DNA of 64,000 nucleotides from Paragorgia papillata (taxonomy: Eukaryota; Cnidaria; Anthozoa; Scleralcyonacea; Coralliidae): contig JAWNZC010000321.1 in assembly GCA_035771165.1 (NCBI GenBank), positions 1,649,501 through 1,713,500 of the forward strand. Direction: 5' to 3'. Position numbers and translations under genes: made by a program. Positions 52,081-61,905 of the stretch are shown in pieces. Below the pieces are notes generated by a model. The model was not told the DNA's origin. It saw only the letters and a list, made by a program, of their open reading frames with translations, and did no database searches. The stretch's first letter is position 1. Every line of letters begins with the position of its first letter.

Positions 52081-52213
52081 TGATTGGCTGAAGCTAAACA
52101 AAAGACATTGACCAACTTGTATTATTTTGCAAAGTTTATATAAAGACACGTGTAACAACTTACTCTTTTATATACAGGAGCAGCGTTAGCAAAGAACTAG
52201 ATGAGATTACAGT
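52081..52213 (+). promoter_or_regulatory. Candidate promoter of the P5C reductase gene
   Basis: An inverted CCAAT box (GATTGGCTG, 52082), a TATA box (TATATAAAG, 52137-52145) and an E-box CACGTG (52147-52152) precede the ATG at 52214. Spacing puts a start site near 52165-52175. TTTATATACAG just upstream of 52180 also resembles a splice acceptor, so a 5' UTR intron is possible. Confidence 0.45.
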
Positions 52214-53057
52214 ATGAGTTTGAATAAAGTTGGTTTTCTTGGTGCTGGAAAACTTGCCCGTGTTTTATCGGTAGGTTTTATAAGAGCAGGAATCTTAACA
52301 TCGAAGGATATCATTGCTAGTGCTCCGACTGAACGAGATGTTGAATCATTTCGTGAGATCGGTTGTTCTGTGACAACAGACAATAAGACCGTTGTGAAAG
52401 ATAATCCTGTGATTATTTTGGCCGTTAAACCTCAAACTCTTCACTCTGTTGTTCGAGAAATAGCTCCCTTGGTCACTCGAGATCATCTTATTATTTCTCC
52501 TGCTGCTGGTGTTACAATCAGTTCTATTCAAAACGAACTACCAGGTCGTTCACGAGTTGCCAGGATGATGACTAACTTAGCTGTTGAATATCGTGAAGGG
52601 TCCACAGCATTTTGTCAAGGTCGATTTATGCGCGAAGAAGATTATGAAATAATGATGCATTTGTTCTCGTCCGTCGGTTTACTGTTTTGAAACACCGGAG
52701 AATTTAATGGATGTTATGACCGGTCTTGTTGGCGGAGGACCAGCGTATATGTACCTTGCTATAGAAGCACTAGCTGATGGAGCTGTTGAAGCTGGAGTGA
52801 ACCGACAAGATGCCATTCAACTTGCTGCTCGTGCTGTAGCAGGAGCAGCTAAAATGGTTTTGGGCACTAAGTTACACCCTGGTGAATTAAAAGACAATGT
52901 TTGTTCAGCCGGTGGTTCGACTATAGCTGGTATTTTTGCTTTAGAAAGAACTGGTTTCCGTGGTGCTTTGATGGAGGCTGTGAAAGCTTCATCGGAACGA
53001 GCCAAGCTAGTGGGTCTTGAAGCTAAAATGCGAAGTCAAAATCCAAATGGAAAGTAA
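52214..53057 (+). CDS. PYCR-like: Pyrroline-5-carboxylate reductase, single exon, one frameshift
   Basis: P5C reductase (EC 1.5.1.2) makes proline from pyrroline-5-carboxylate with NAD(P)H. The N-terminal Rossmann motif VGFLGAGKLA (residues 6-15), AVKPQTL, SPAAGVTISSIQ, and the C-terminal LVGGGPAYMYLAIEALADGA, HPGELKDNV and GGSTIAGIFALE are all present, covering the full length. The first frame stops at 52690; the second starts by 52707. One surplus base near 52680 accounts for this, since the conserved helix continues as CFETPENLMDVM in the shifted frame. The corrected length is about 280 residues, normal for the family. Animal PYCR genes usually have several introns, so the lack of introns suggests a retrocopy or lineage-specific intron loss. 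Whether the frameshift is a sequencing error or real decay cannot be told here. Confidence 0.93.
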
Positions 53058-53367
53058 GCAGTTGTGTTTTCCCTGTAATTTTTGTTGTTGCAATTGTAAA
53101 GTTCTTAGTAATATATTTAATATTCTAATGAACTTTGTGTTATAATTTATAAACAATAACCAGTAGAGTCAATGGAACAATGAGTCCAAACGTTTTAAAA
53201 CAGGTATATGAAATAGAATGCCAGTGAAATTTATGGCATTATTTTAGCAGGAGAATTACTATACACTGTGTATCAGCAAACCGACATTAAGAACTATTGT
53301 TTGCATTCACATTCCTGCAAAGATTATTATGTTACCATAGGGAATAAATTAACACAATCCTGCCTAC

Positions 53368-53777
53368 TAGTGATGGGTGATACTGATACCAAATATTCGA
53401 TACTGTTGATACCAGGATATACTTTCATTTGATACTGTGCCTGTGATCTTTAATTCATCTGGTCAGTGGTTATCACAAAGAGAATACTCAGTGTTCAATT
53501 TGGGAATGATAGACGAAAGTGGGCAATGATTCGCTTGCAATTTTAATTTTGCTTATCAGGTTACCTGATATTACCTTATATGTCATGCCAAAACCGAAGA
53601 ATGTTAATATCTGTTTTGAACAAAAACATGTAATTAGTTTATTGTTCTTGAAAAAAAGAGACTTGTTGTTGTTGCTATTGCTATGTTGATAAGTATTAGT
53701 ATCGATATCAGGGAAAAAAAGGTCAGTATTGGACCAGTATCGTATCGAAGTAAAAAAGATGGTATTGCCCATCACTA
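53368..53777. mobile_element. hAT-type MITE with 8 bp TSD
   Basis: The ends TAGTGATGGGTGATAC and GGTATTGCCCATCACTA are inverted repeats with typical hAT-like TAGTGATGGG termini. CTGCCTAC is duplicated at 53360-53367 and 53778-53785, the 8 bp expected for hAT. No transposase is present. Confidence 0.88.
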
Positions 53778-53988
53778 CTGCCTACTAGGTGTCCCAATAG
53801 GCCATAGTTGACCCACTGCTACATAGGATCGCTTAGGGTTCTCTCTTTGATGAGTGAATTGTCTGGCAATAGACAGTAAAATTATAGAAGGGACTGCCTT
53901 TAGCTGGCACAGACAGTGAATGCAATCAAACACAAGGAAAATAGAAATTTATTTTACATTGTACTAATCATTATAAATTATATATGTG

Positions 53989-53990
<2 letters not shown>

Positions 53991-54066
<76 letters not shown>
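53991..54066. repeat. CA/TA dinucleotide array
   Basis: About ten CA units followed by about 28 TA units. Confidence 0.95.
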
Positions 54067-54073
<7 letters not shown>

Positions 54074-54082
54074 TTAACAATT

Positions 54083-54195
54083 ATTCACTGAAGTGCAGGT
54101 GAATACATGTAGTGCTGGATATTCATCGAGCCACAAAGTGGCAAGGTGAATATCTACACTAGTCTATTCACCAACACTTCAAGGTGAATAATTGT
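54083..54195. repeat. Palindrome
   Basis: ATTATTCACTGAAGTGCAGG on the left pairs with CACTTCAAGGTGAATAAT on the right; inner arms with GATATTCA and TGAATATC also pair. Confidence 0.65.
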
Positions 54196-54634
54196 TTTAG
54201 TATATACCTCATAAATGAAATAACAAGTTTATTAAACATTCTTATATTATTCAGTATTTTCAGACAAGACACGTAGCCTCTAGCAACTTGGCATACTCGA
54301 TATTTGTCAACAAAACAATTTTTACAACTTTTGAATATATTAATGGATAGAAAATTGTAAAGAAACATACCTGTGAACACTCTTCTACTTAATTTTGTTG
54401 ACTTTTCTCATTATTCTACTACATCAACCTTGTTTATCAACAAAATCTTCTGCTTCAGTAAACGAAGCAAAACTGGCCACCATTTTGTTTTGCCCAGAGG
54501 AACCAATCAGAGAGTGTGAAAAGCACTATTCATATATATATACTCAAAGAGTACTCAAAAGTACTTCGGCCGCAGTACTCAAACCTTACTATATTTCGAT
54601 TTGTATATATATATATATATATATGTAATATTTA

Positions 54635-54720
54635 TAAACCGCGCAGGAGGGCTTTATCGGATATAAAACACGAGGCGATAGCCGAGTGTTTTAGCGCCGA
54701 TAAAGCCTGTACTGCAAGGT
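54635..54720. repeat. Short palindrome with GCGATAGC loop
   Basis: GCAGGAGGGCTTTATCGG on the left pairs with CCGATAAAGCCTGTACTGC on the right around AACACGAGGCGATAGCCGAG. Confidence 0.6.
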
Positions 54721-55103
54721 TTTTAAATGGCTTCTTAAAAGAATCACTTCATACGTTCATTGGCGTAGTAATTTTGAAAATTAAGCTTATCTCAGCCGTT
54801 AAAAACCAGCGAGAAACTTAGAGCGAGTCTATATCACATATATAGATCCGATACGCTCATGATTTTTCTTTGTGTTTTCCTCATGAATTATTAATGAATT
54901 TTAGAAATATATATATAGAATAGACAAAACAGGAACGCTTTAAAACTTTATTTGACGTTTCGGGCACAGCCCTTCTTCAGAATGTTCAAAAAAGGTGTGC
55001 CAACCTGAGCACTTAAATACAAGCAATGAATATTAAAATATATAAAATAAAATTAAATAAAATCACGTAAATTAAGTCCTTTAGGAATAAAGCTATCAAG
55101 TTT

Positions 55104-55581
55104 CAACCTTGTCCCCAGGTCGTTTGAGGAAGGAAGCGAAAATACACTTGCCTGGGTTGTTGTTTGTGGCGAATTTGCGATGATATGTTGGTTTGAAGAG
55201 TTCCGTGATTGCTGCAGACCAACCCGTAATATAATAATATTGATGGGTTGTTATTCTGGCGCAATCACGAAGGCTTAACCAACATATCATCACAAACTCA
55301 CCATAAACAACCCAGGCAAGTGTATTTGTTTATTTTGAGCTAATTTAGCATGTTGGATTTCTCGTAGAGACAATAAATTGTGTTGACTTGTACACCGGTT
55401 ATTTAATGATACAGTTCATTCAAATATATAAGCTGACGTACATAGACCGGAAGCCTGGTGGTCAATCTGATGGGAAAATTTTCCAAATATATTGAAATAT
55501 TTCTCACGTGATTCCAGCCTTTGCCAGGGCGTTTGATCGGCCTGCTCGCTTCCTTCCTCAAACGCCCTGGGGACGAGGTTG
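55104..55581. mobile_element. 478 bp TIR element with 9 bp TSD nested in the Penelope element
   Basis: The ends CAACCTTGTCCCCAGG and CCCTGGGGACGAGGTTG are inverted. ATCAAGTTT is duplicated at 55095-55103 and 55582-55590. Removing the element restores the Penelope C-terminal reading (TYKLDSF), which supports the boundaries. The termini resemble the 88 bp element at 6664-6751. Confidence 0.88.
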
Positions 55582-55916
55582 ATCAAGTTTATATGTCCAG
55601 AATGCCTTTCTATCAGTAGGGTTATAGATATCTGTCTTATCTATTATGTTAATTGTCAAATCATCAAGACCTTTGTGGTCTTCTTCAAAAAAATGCGAAT
55701 ATAAATGCTCCGCTGGTATACCACGCTGTCCCTTTCCGTAACGATTCAAACAACTTTTATGATTGTTGAATCGCTTACGGAAAGGGTTGATGGTACTACC
55801 TACATAAAACTTATTACACTTTTTACAACTTATGATATAAATAACTCCAGACGAGTCACAATCAAAAGTATAATTAATACAATAAGTATGCTTAGAATCA
55901 GAGTCTCGAAAGACAT

Positions 55917-56144
55917 GCGAACCCGAGACAAACCGACATATTTGGCATCTTGATTTGCCGCATGACTGCATACCCTTCGGACCTGAAACTTCAATAGGTT
56001 TGGGTAAATTAACCTTAACTAAATGATCTTGCGAACCCGAGACAAACCGACATATTTGGCATCTTGATTTGCCGCATGACTGCATACCCTTCGGACCTGA
56101 AACTTCAATAGGTTTGGGTAAATTAACCTTAACTAAATGATCTT
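55917..56144 (-). repeat. 114 bp exact tandem duplication inside the Penelope ORF
   Basis: Units 55917-56030 and 56031-56144 appear identical. The period is 38 codons, so the frame is kept and a segment with SCGKSRCQICRFVSGS is doubled. Confidence 0.9.
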
Positions 56145-56222
56145 TAAAATTCTTAGGCCTACGAAATGAAACAAACGGTGCCACAGAAAAAAACTTCCTT
56201 AGTGCTGGCAGTACTGACCAAT

Positions 56223-56560
56223 ATAATTATAGAGAATAATACATGGATGTGCGGAAATATGAAATTTATTTCGAGTGTTGCCCGGGATATCTCACGAGTG
56301 AGCGAAGCGAACGAGTGACATATCCTGTTCAACACGAGAAATAAATTTCATATTTCCAAGCATCCATGTATTGTTCTGTTTATTATATAAAAAAAATGTT
56401 CTATTGCCTTGCAAAAATTGCATAAAACTATAATGCTGATTCAGCGATAATCGTCACATGTGCGATTATCATAAATAATCGCACATGTGAGATTATCACT
56501 TTTATTAGTGGCGGGAAAATTATATAATAAACTGTAGGATAAAGATCATTAATTATATAT
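56223..56560. mobile_element. Palindrome-containing insertion in the Penelope ORF
   Basis: AGAATAATACATGGATG and TATGAAATTTATTTCG pair with CGAGAAATAAATTTCATA and CATCCATGTATTGTTCT around GTGAGCGAAGCGAACGAG. A second small palindrome, CACATGTGCGATTATC, lies at 56457-56500. Exact ends and target duplication are unclear. Confidence 0.65.
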
Positions 56561-56882
56561 TGCTAGCTCCAGAAAGAGAGGGATGAAAATCCAAAACCAA
56601 GGGTCTACCAGAATCATTTTTGGCAGATGGTTTTCTTCTGAGAGCTTCAGAACGAGAAATACGCTCGGCTCTATCAATCTGTGAATTCAAAAAATTATCA
56701 TGGTAGCCCTTCCTCTTAAACCAGGTTTTCATCTCTCTTGTTCTGGCCTTAAAAACTGCTGTTTTACTACATATTCGCCTGGCACGTAAGGTCTGGCTGT
56801 AAGGTATTGCTCACTTAACATAATTAGGGTGACAAGATTTTTTATGAAGGTACTGATGTGTGTCTGTCGGTTTACAATATAA

Positions 56883-57088
56883 GGGGCTGTTTACATGAGC
56901 CGGGCTAGCCCGGTTAACTGGGCTCACGCGATTGATTAGGATCTCACTGTGGTTTTCAAACTCGCATAAAGTAAATGTACAAAGAAGAATTGGTTTAGTT
57001 TAGATGTAAACGAATCCTAACGTTGATTAAAATCTCCTTTTGTGGCCGATTAGCCGGGCTAGCCCGCCCGGCTCATGTAATCGGACCC
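56883..57088. mobile_element. TIR MITE, TAA target duplication, nested in the Penelope element
   Basis: GGGGCTGTTTACATGAGCCG at the left and CGGCTCATGTAATCGGACCC at the right are imperfect inverses, with GGGCTAGCCCGG hairpins just inside. TAA flanks both sides, as expected for PIF/Harbinger-like elements. Confidence 0.7.
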
Positions 57089-57537
57089 TAAGTCAGTGGA
57101 AATAACACCTGCTGGCAAAGACACTTACTCCAGGTACATTTAATGGTTTCATGAAACGAATTTAAGGCAGTCAAAAATTCTTCAAGTCGCGGCAGTAGTA
57201 ATACCCCCCACTATAGCGCCCAAAGGGATGCCGCCTCATTAAATATTCAACTTATTATTTATTCATTCTCAGGCTCCTTTGGGACCTCCTAACCCTAATC
57301 TCATTAGTGTACATTTCATAGAGGCTCGTTACGTCATTAGCGCTTAACCCTAGTGTTCCGGATCCCCCTAACCCTAGATGTTACTCAACCCCCCAGGTAT
57401 TCACTACGTCATTCCCGATTGGTCTCCGACTGATTTCCATAGGCAAAATACCGTCGAGTTGTTTCTTATAAGTACTAAAGTACGGTGTGTGTGTATACAC
57501 TTTACCCAAACAGTGCGTACGGTAAACGTTTGACAAA

Positions 57538-57915
57538 ATGGATATTATTTACGATGAACTATGGAAAAATAACGTTGATATCGATAAAGACACTCTGTCG
57601 TATTATCTTAAACATTGTCTAGAAGAACGTCGAGTACTATTCGACAGTATCAGTGAACAAATACCCAGAATATGTCTTCAACACGTTTATGAAGAGATGA
57701 ACCCCAACAATTTTGGTCGAATTATCGCTTATCTAACCCTAGTGTATAGAGTAAACGAATCCTTGGATGAAGAATCAATTCGAGAAGTCGTAAGGAGAAC
57801 GATCAATGATTTAAAATGTATTGACTTGTCTAAATACAGACGAATTATTATTAGTTCTCCACGGTTGCTAGGGTACCTTCTACTCAGACTGATATTTGCA
57901 TATTTCCACGTGTAA
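57538..57915 (+). CDS. Bcl-2-like protein, short, virus-type candidate
   Basis: This intronless 125-codon ORF starts at ATG 57538 in a good context (ACAAAATGG). Bcl-2 proteins regulate apoptosis at mitochondrial membranes by gripping BH3 helices. The evidence is a BH1-like core at residues 57-66 (NNFGRIIAYL; the NxGR pattern is the BH3-groove signature), preceded by a helix with the usual E/M pattern and followed by helices spaced as in Bcl-2 folds. The C-terminus is hydrophobic (LLGYLLLRLIF), possibly part of the last helix or a short anchor. No clear BH2 W-x-x-x-x-GGW is seen, and at 125 residues it is shorter than cellular homologues. Its neighbour is a packaging ATPase; Bcl-2-like genes are reported in adintoviruses. 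A divergent cellular copy remains possible. Confidence 0.55.
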   Translation: MDIIYDELWKNNVDIDKDTLSYYLKHCLEERRVLFDSISEQIPRICLQHVYEEMNPNNFGRIIAYLTLVYRVNESLDEESIREVVRRTINDLKCIDLSKYRRIIISSPRLLGYLLLRLIFAYFHV

Positions 57916-58263
57916 AACCTCATTAGGAGGTCATTAAAAGGTCATTAGTATGTTATAAGGTTCTCGCAGTGCAGAACACAAAAGGGAAAAGTCATTAAAG
58001 CTACTAATGGCTAAAACATAGCCAGATTTGCATATAAGTAGAATATTTAATTCATTTTAGGGGATGTCATGAGTTGTGTGTGGATAATAAGGGGTATTAA
58101 TGTGTGGGCATGTTCAGGCCAAAAGATGATTAGCGGGGGCTTTACCATGGAGAATGTACAGCGTCGCGTCGCCTCATAAGACAGAATTCAAAGTATTCAG
58201 TTTAAAATATTTATTTAGGCTTTGGTTTAAAATTACACATATCAAAACAAATTACCGTTACTT
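57916..58263. other. Intergenic between Bcl-2-like ORF and palindrome
   Basis: Direct repeats of GGTCATTA occur at about 57930-57950. No further ORF is recognised. Confidence 0.4.
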
Positions 58264-58450
58264 AACAAATAGATTCCATTTTGCCGTTGTCTGTTCAGTT
58301 ATAGATGCACAGATGACGTCACAACGTGGTAAGAACAAAAAAGTGGCCCACGAGACGCAGTCGAGTGGGTCACTGATGTTCTTACCACGTTGTGACGTCC
58401 TCTGTGCATCTATAACTGAACAGACAACAAAAAAATGGAATCTATTTGTT
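58264..58450. repeat. Near-perfect palindrome (MITE)
   Basis: TTATAGATGCACAGATGACG and GTCACAACGTGGTAAGAAC on the left pair with GTTCTTACCACGTTGTGACG and GTGCATCTATAACTG on the right. It sits between the two virus-like ORFs and is probably a later host MITE insertion. Confidence 0.75.
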
Positions 58451-58647
58451 TTATACAATAAAAATTTAAAAGGTCTTTGTCGAAACTCGTGCCGGATTTT
58501 GGGGCATGAAGAAGGAAAAAGGCAAGTCAGCTGACGTGATCTGACGTGACCATGTGTCTGTCCTCTAATAGATCATGGGCGACAACCAATGAAAACACGC
58601 ATAGCAACTAGGGTATTGTATAAATATAAATAGTTCACACCGAGCAT

Positions 58648-59985
58648 CTAGTAAGGTCTGCTTCTTAGATTATATTTAGGTGTTTTTATTTTAAAAGTAG
58701 AATGATAATCTTTCTTGTCTTCTGATGATAATTGGGACACATCTTCTTTTGTCATGGGTAAATATTTTGATCTAGTCATCAATAGATGATGTTCATACTC
58801 TTCTCTATCATCCGGAGTCATCTTTGCCAAGTCTTTCTCTGTCGGGTCGCCCAAACTTTCCCAGTTATGAAAGAAATTATGTTTAAGCGTCGGTTGTTCA
58901 ACGGTAGGAGGCGGTGTTAGGAAATAGGTTTTAGGTGTAGCAGGGAAACCCCACGGAAGATCGTCCGTTTCTTGCTTTATCTCCGGTGTCAAGTTTGGTG
59001 TATTTTTCCGAGGCTGAGTTTCAAGATTAGTCAGAGGTTGAGACTGATTCTGCAGTTGGTTTTGAAACGTTAGAAAACGTCCTAGCTGATTGGAGTAGAG
59101 TATGCTCTTTTCTTCTGTTGTTAACTGTGGAGCTTGTACAATATCTTGCATTTTTTGTTCTGTATTGTACATGGCATTAACGATCGGAGGTAATTGATAG
59201 GATTGCTTTTGTATGAAACTACCCAGCTGTTGCTGCAGGCTGGAGCTATTTTCTCCAGGTAGAACATTGGTCTTGAGGCGATGATCGTCATCCGTTGTAG
59301 GCTTTAGATCTAGCATAAGATAACCATGAGGGCGGCTTGTTGCTTTCTCGTAGCTCTTCATAAATTCCTGAACATGACCTGGGTTCACCTGTCGAGCCAA
59401 GACAGAAATTTGCTGTTTATCCCTCGGAGACTTGAAGAGTAAGATATAGTGTGCGTTGAGGCTAATGTTTCTGGTTTCTTTGCCTTGATGGAAAATATTT
59501 TGAACAATATAGATGATAGACAAATTCCGGTGATGACTGCCTTTAGTAAATAGACTAGCAATACGTTTATCTCCCCCTGATTGAGCCATAAGATCATCGA
59601 GGACGATCAGGTTACGTTGAGAGACTTCAAGAAAATTATCAGAGTCAATGTCGGAAGGTATACCGTCGTAGAATTCGATGCCTGGTATTGTTTTGATCAT
59701 CTCAAGATACATGGGCTGCCATTGTCCATAGCACCAAATGATACGTTCGGGAGGAGGATTAATCGTAGTTTTTGCGTTTTCAAGAAGCGTTTTCACCCAT
59801 ACTGTTTTACCACTTTGGGTGCACCCTGCTACAATACACGTGAACGGGTGCTGCATGACTGTAGATACGTTTGCTAGAGGAATAGGCTGTGAGGCGTCGC
59901 TCTCGGGGTGGACATTCTTAATATGACGAAGAAGGTGCTCTTTTCTCGATAGACTTTTTCCACAGTTGTTGCAAACGTGTGACAT
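58648..59985 (-). CDS. C2H2 zinc finger fused to A32/FtsK-like DNA-packaging ATPase
   Basis: The ORF has 445 codons from ATG 59985-59983, without introns; the upstream frame is open but has no earlier ATG. Residues 5-26 form a C2H2 finger (C-x2-C-x12-H-x4-H). Residues 46-250 form a P-loop ATPase: Walker A GCTQSGKT at 54-61, Walker B LIVLDD at 126-131, then SHHRNLSIIYIVQN with a probable sensor Gln/Asn. ATPases of this kind pump DNA into capsids in Polinton, adintovirus, adomavirus and poxvirus A32 relatives. The last 190 residues are polar, Gln- and Pro-rich, and end in a basic stretch. It is longer than typical A32-type ATPases because of both extensions. No break is visible, so the copy may be recent. 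It converges with the Bcl-2-like ORF. The exact virus family is not settled. Confidence 0.8.
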   Translation of the reverse strand: MSHVCNNCGKSLSRKEHLLRHIKNVHPESDASQPIPLANVSTVMQHPFTCIVAGCTQSGKTVWVKTLLENAKTTINPPPERIIWCYGQWQPMYLEMIKTIPGIEFYDGIPSDIDSDNFLEVSQRNLIVLDDLMAQSGGDKRIASLFTKGSHHRNLSIIYIVQNIFHQGKETRNISLNAHYILLFKSPRDKQQISVLARQVNPGHVQEFMKSYEKATSRPHGYLMLDLKPTTDDDHRLKTNVLPGENSSSLQQQLGSFIQKQSYQLPPIVNAMYNTEQKMQDIVQAPQLTTEEKSILYSNQLGRFLTFQNQLQNQSQPLTNLETQPRKNTPNLTPEIKQETDDLPWGFPATPKTYFLTPPPTVEQPTLKHNFFHNWESLGDPTEKDLAKMTPDDREEYEHHLLMTRSKYLPMTKEDVSQLSSEDKKDYHSTFKIKTPKYNLRSRPY

Positions 59986-60052
59986 GTTTACACGATGAGT
60001 ACTAAACACCAAATGAGTTTATTATTTGGAAGCGCAATATTAAATTATTTAA

Positions 60053-60122
60053 AGAAATAATATTATTAAATAATATTATTATTTTTTAGAAATAATATTA
60101 TTAAATAATATTATTATTTTTT
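60053..60122. repeat. Two 35 bp AT-rich palindromic direct repeats
   Basis: Units 60053-60087 and 60088-60122 are identical, each containing AATAATATTATTAAATAATA, which is self-complementary in part. They lie about 70 bases upstream of the zinc finger-ATPase ORF. They could be a replication or promoter element of the virus-like unit or simple low-complexity DNA. Confidence 0.6.
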
Positions 60123-60254
60123 TTGAGAGAAGTTATCTTAGCTCCGTCTTTTAAAAAGATTTTTTAATTATTGTGGGGGCTAATAATTATTCATCCTTAC
60201 TCACAGCCAGCGGCTAAATTACGAAGGGCGCAGATCAACGTGTGGCCGTGTCGA

Positions 60255-60516
60255 GGCATATATATCAGAGGCGCTCTATAGGCAGTCGCCATACGACACA
60301 GTTCAGACCACGGATCACAGCTAAGATTTAGATGTTGATTTTACGGAAGGAGGAAAGCCGGAGAATCCAGTGAAAAACCCTCAAAGAACAGGAGAGATCA
60401 ATTACAACTCTACTCATATGAGTTCCACCCATCCGGAGTTTTTGGTGAGAGGCAGATCGCTAACAGCACACACCACATGTGTACCCAACAATATATACAA
60501 TATATATTCACGATAA
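60255..60516 (+). promoter_or_regulatory. TATA-containing region with a short open frame
   Basis: GGCATATATATCAGAGG (TATA at about 60258-60266) is followed about 35 bases later by TTCAGACC, an initiator-like sequence. An open frame 60325-60516 reads DVDFTEGGKPENPVK and continues to a stop, with its first ATG at 60418. It may be the remnant 5' end of another gene of the virus-like unit, diverging from the ATPase. No homology is recognised. Confidence 0.3.
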
Positions 60517-61073
60517 ATACAGGAAGTTTTAGGTTTCAAAATCAGTAAATTAATGTCACGTATTTTTGGTGAAAAGCGCTCAACTGAAACTTCAATAGAA
60601 CTTGGCGTTATCGTGTAGCTTATAGAACCAACAAACATTTTATGAGCATTTGGGAGTCGAGAAACATCAAAAGATGAAAAGATCATAATTATGATTTGAA
60701 AAAAACTGTTGAATCCGCCATATATTTATACAGTAATCAACGCAAAAATTACTTGTGTTCAAACATGCAACCTACCACTCAAAATCACTTTATTTTAGCA
60801 TTATTGCGTAGCTTATATATACAATCCACAAACATTTAAGTACATGAGAGGGTTGATAAACAATCAAAAGATATAAAATCTATAATAATGTAGATATGAC
60901 TGTAGAAATCAGTTTTGAGTGTGCATGTTACGGGACATAGAAAATATATTCCCTTGAACATGCATGTTAAATTACCGTCGTCGTTTTCGGTCAAACTGCC
61001 ATTGCTCTTGGTACATGACATAAGAATTTCAATCAATAAACAAATGTTTCTCATATAATTCGTTATATATTTA
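60517..61073. other. Intergenic, diverged repeat
   Basis: Segments at about 60525-60700 and 60775-60890 share TTAGGTTTCAAAATCA-like, GCTTATA..CCAACAAACATTT and ATCAAAAGAT blocks, a diverged direct repeat. No gene is recognised. Confidence 0.4.
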
Positions 61074-61269
61074 AGAAATGGCTCATGGTTTAGCGTGCTC
61101 CATCGAGTTATGGATGCACACGGGAAATTGGGAGAGCACGAAAAAATCGTAAGAGTTGGTCGAGGCGTAGCCGAGACCAACTCTAGATTTTTGAGTGCTC
61201 TCCCAATTTCCCAAGTGCATCATTGCATCCACAACTCGATGGAGCACACTAAACCATGAGCCATTTCTT
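61074..61269. repeat. Near-perfect palindrome (MITE)
   Basis: GAAATGGCTCATGGTTTAG and GCTCCATCGAGTTATGGATG pair with their inverses on the right around GGTCGAGGCGTAGCCGAGACC. Confidence 0.8.
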
Positions 61270-61427
61270 TTATAACATAGCATTAAATCCTTTCACAAGC
61301 CGGCGAATCGTTTTGGTTGTTGTGTTTTTCTACTTTCGTAGCCAAGTCTGTTTAATCTAAAAAGTCAATTTAAATTGTTTTGAAATTTTTTCCCGCGCTT
61401 TTTCCCCGTGCTCCATCGAGTTTTAGT

Positions 61428-61905
61428 ATCAACCAACTCGTGGTCTATTACAAATCCGGCTTTCTGATTGGCTGAGCTACCATTGTCTATTGGTGATAGC
61501 AATGGTAGCGTTATCCAATGATAAACCTTTTTATAGCTGGAATACTCCTATTCTAACCAATCAGAAGCCACGGCATATTCACGCCGCAAGCAAAACCTGG
61601 AAACTAGGCTAAAAAATCAAACATGCCGTCTGCTAAAAGTTTTGTACGAGTGAAGAAAACATTGGGTCGAAAGAACTGCTCTGCATTATGTATGGGGAGA
61701 CTTCTGCAAACAAAAAGGTAAAACTATCTGAACATTTGGAACAATGTTTGATAAGACTTCTTTACGTTAAAGAAAAGTTGTTTATGGTTGATACTAAAAC
61801 AATTAGACAACTCGTCCTCGTTTTCTATGAGCAGATAGTCAACTCGGCTTCGCCTCGTTGACTATCAGCTCATAGAAAACTCGGCCTCGTTGTCTAATTG
61901 TTAAA
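61428..61905. repeat. MITE of the AATTAGACAACTCG family, copy 3
   Basis: It has TTAGTATCAACCAACTCGTG at the left and ACAATTAGACAACTCGTCCT plus a long GACTATC..GATAGTC hairpin at the right. The middle shares TCTGATTGGCTGAGCTACC with the other copies. The end TTGTCTAATTGTTAAATGG matches the copy at 39175-39415. Confidence 0.65.

Larger units (their letters stand above)
54910..57235 (-). pseudogene. Penelope-like retroelement (RT C-terminus, GIY-YIG, 3' UTR), broken by three insertions
   Basis: Reading the minus strand from 57235: EEFLTALNSFHETIK (end of RT), then YCKPTDTHQYLHKKSCHPNY, RRICSKTAVFKARTREMKTW, RPLVLDFHPSLSG, FVSFRRPKNFKDHLVK, and a GIY-YIG nuclease (GVIYIISCKKCNKFYVGST, then FRKRFNNHKS). 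The C-terminus is KLDSFIPKGLN and the 3' UTR holds GAAGAAGGGCTGTGCCCGAA. This order is typical of Penelope-like elements with endonuclease. The frame is interrupted by elements at 56883-57088, about 56223-56560 and 55104-55581, by an in-frame stop, and by a 114 bp tandem duplication. The RT core is missing. Confidence 0.85.

Noticed and set aside
54395..54821. Short plus-strand frames near 54400-54820
   Set aside because: They cross TA repeats and a palindrome and show no homology.
58154..58534. Plus-strand frame of 126 codons and its minus-strand mirror
   Set aside because: The two similar peptides on opposite strands are caused by the palindrome at 58264-58450.
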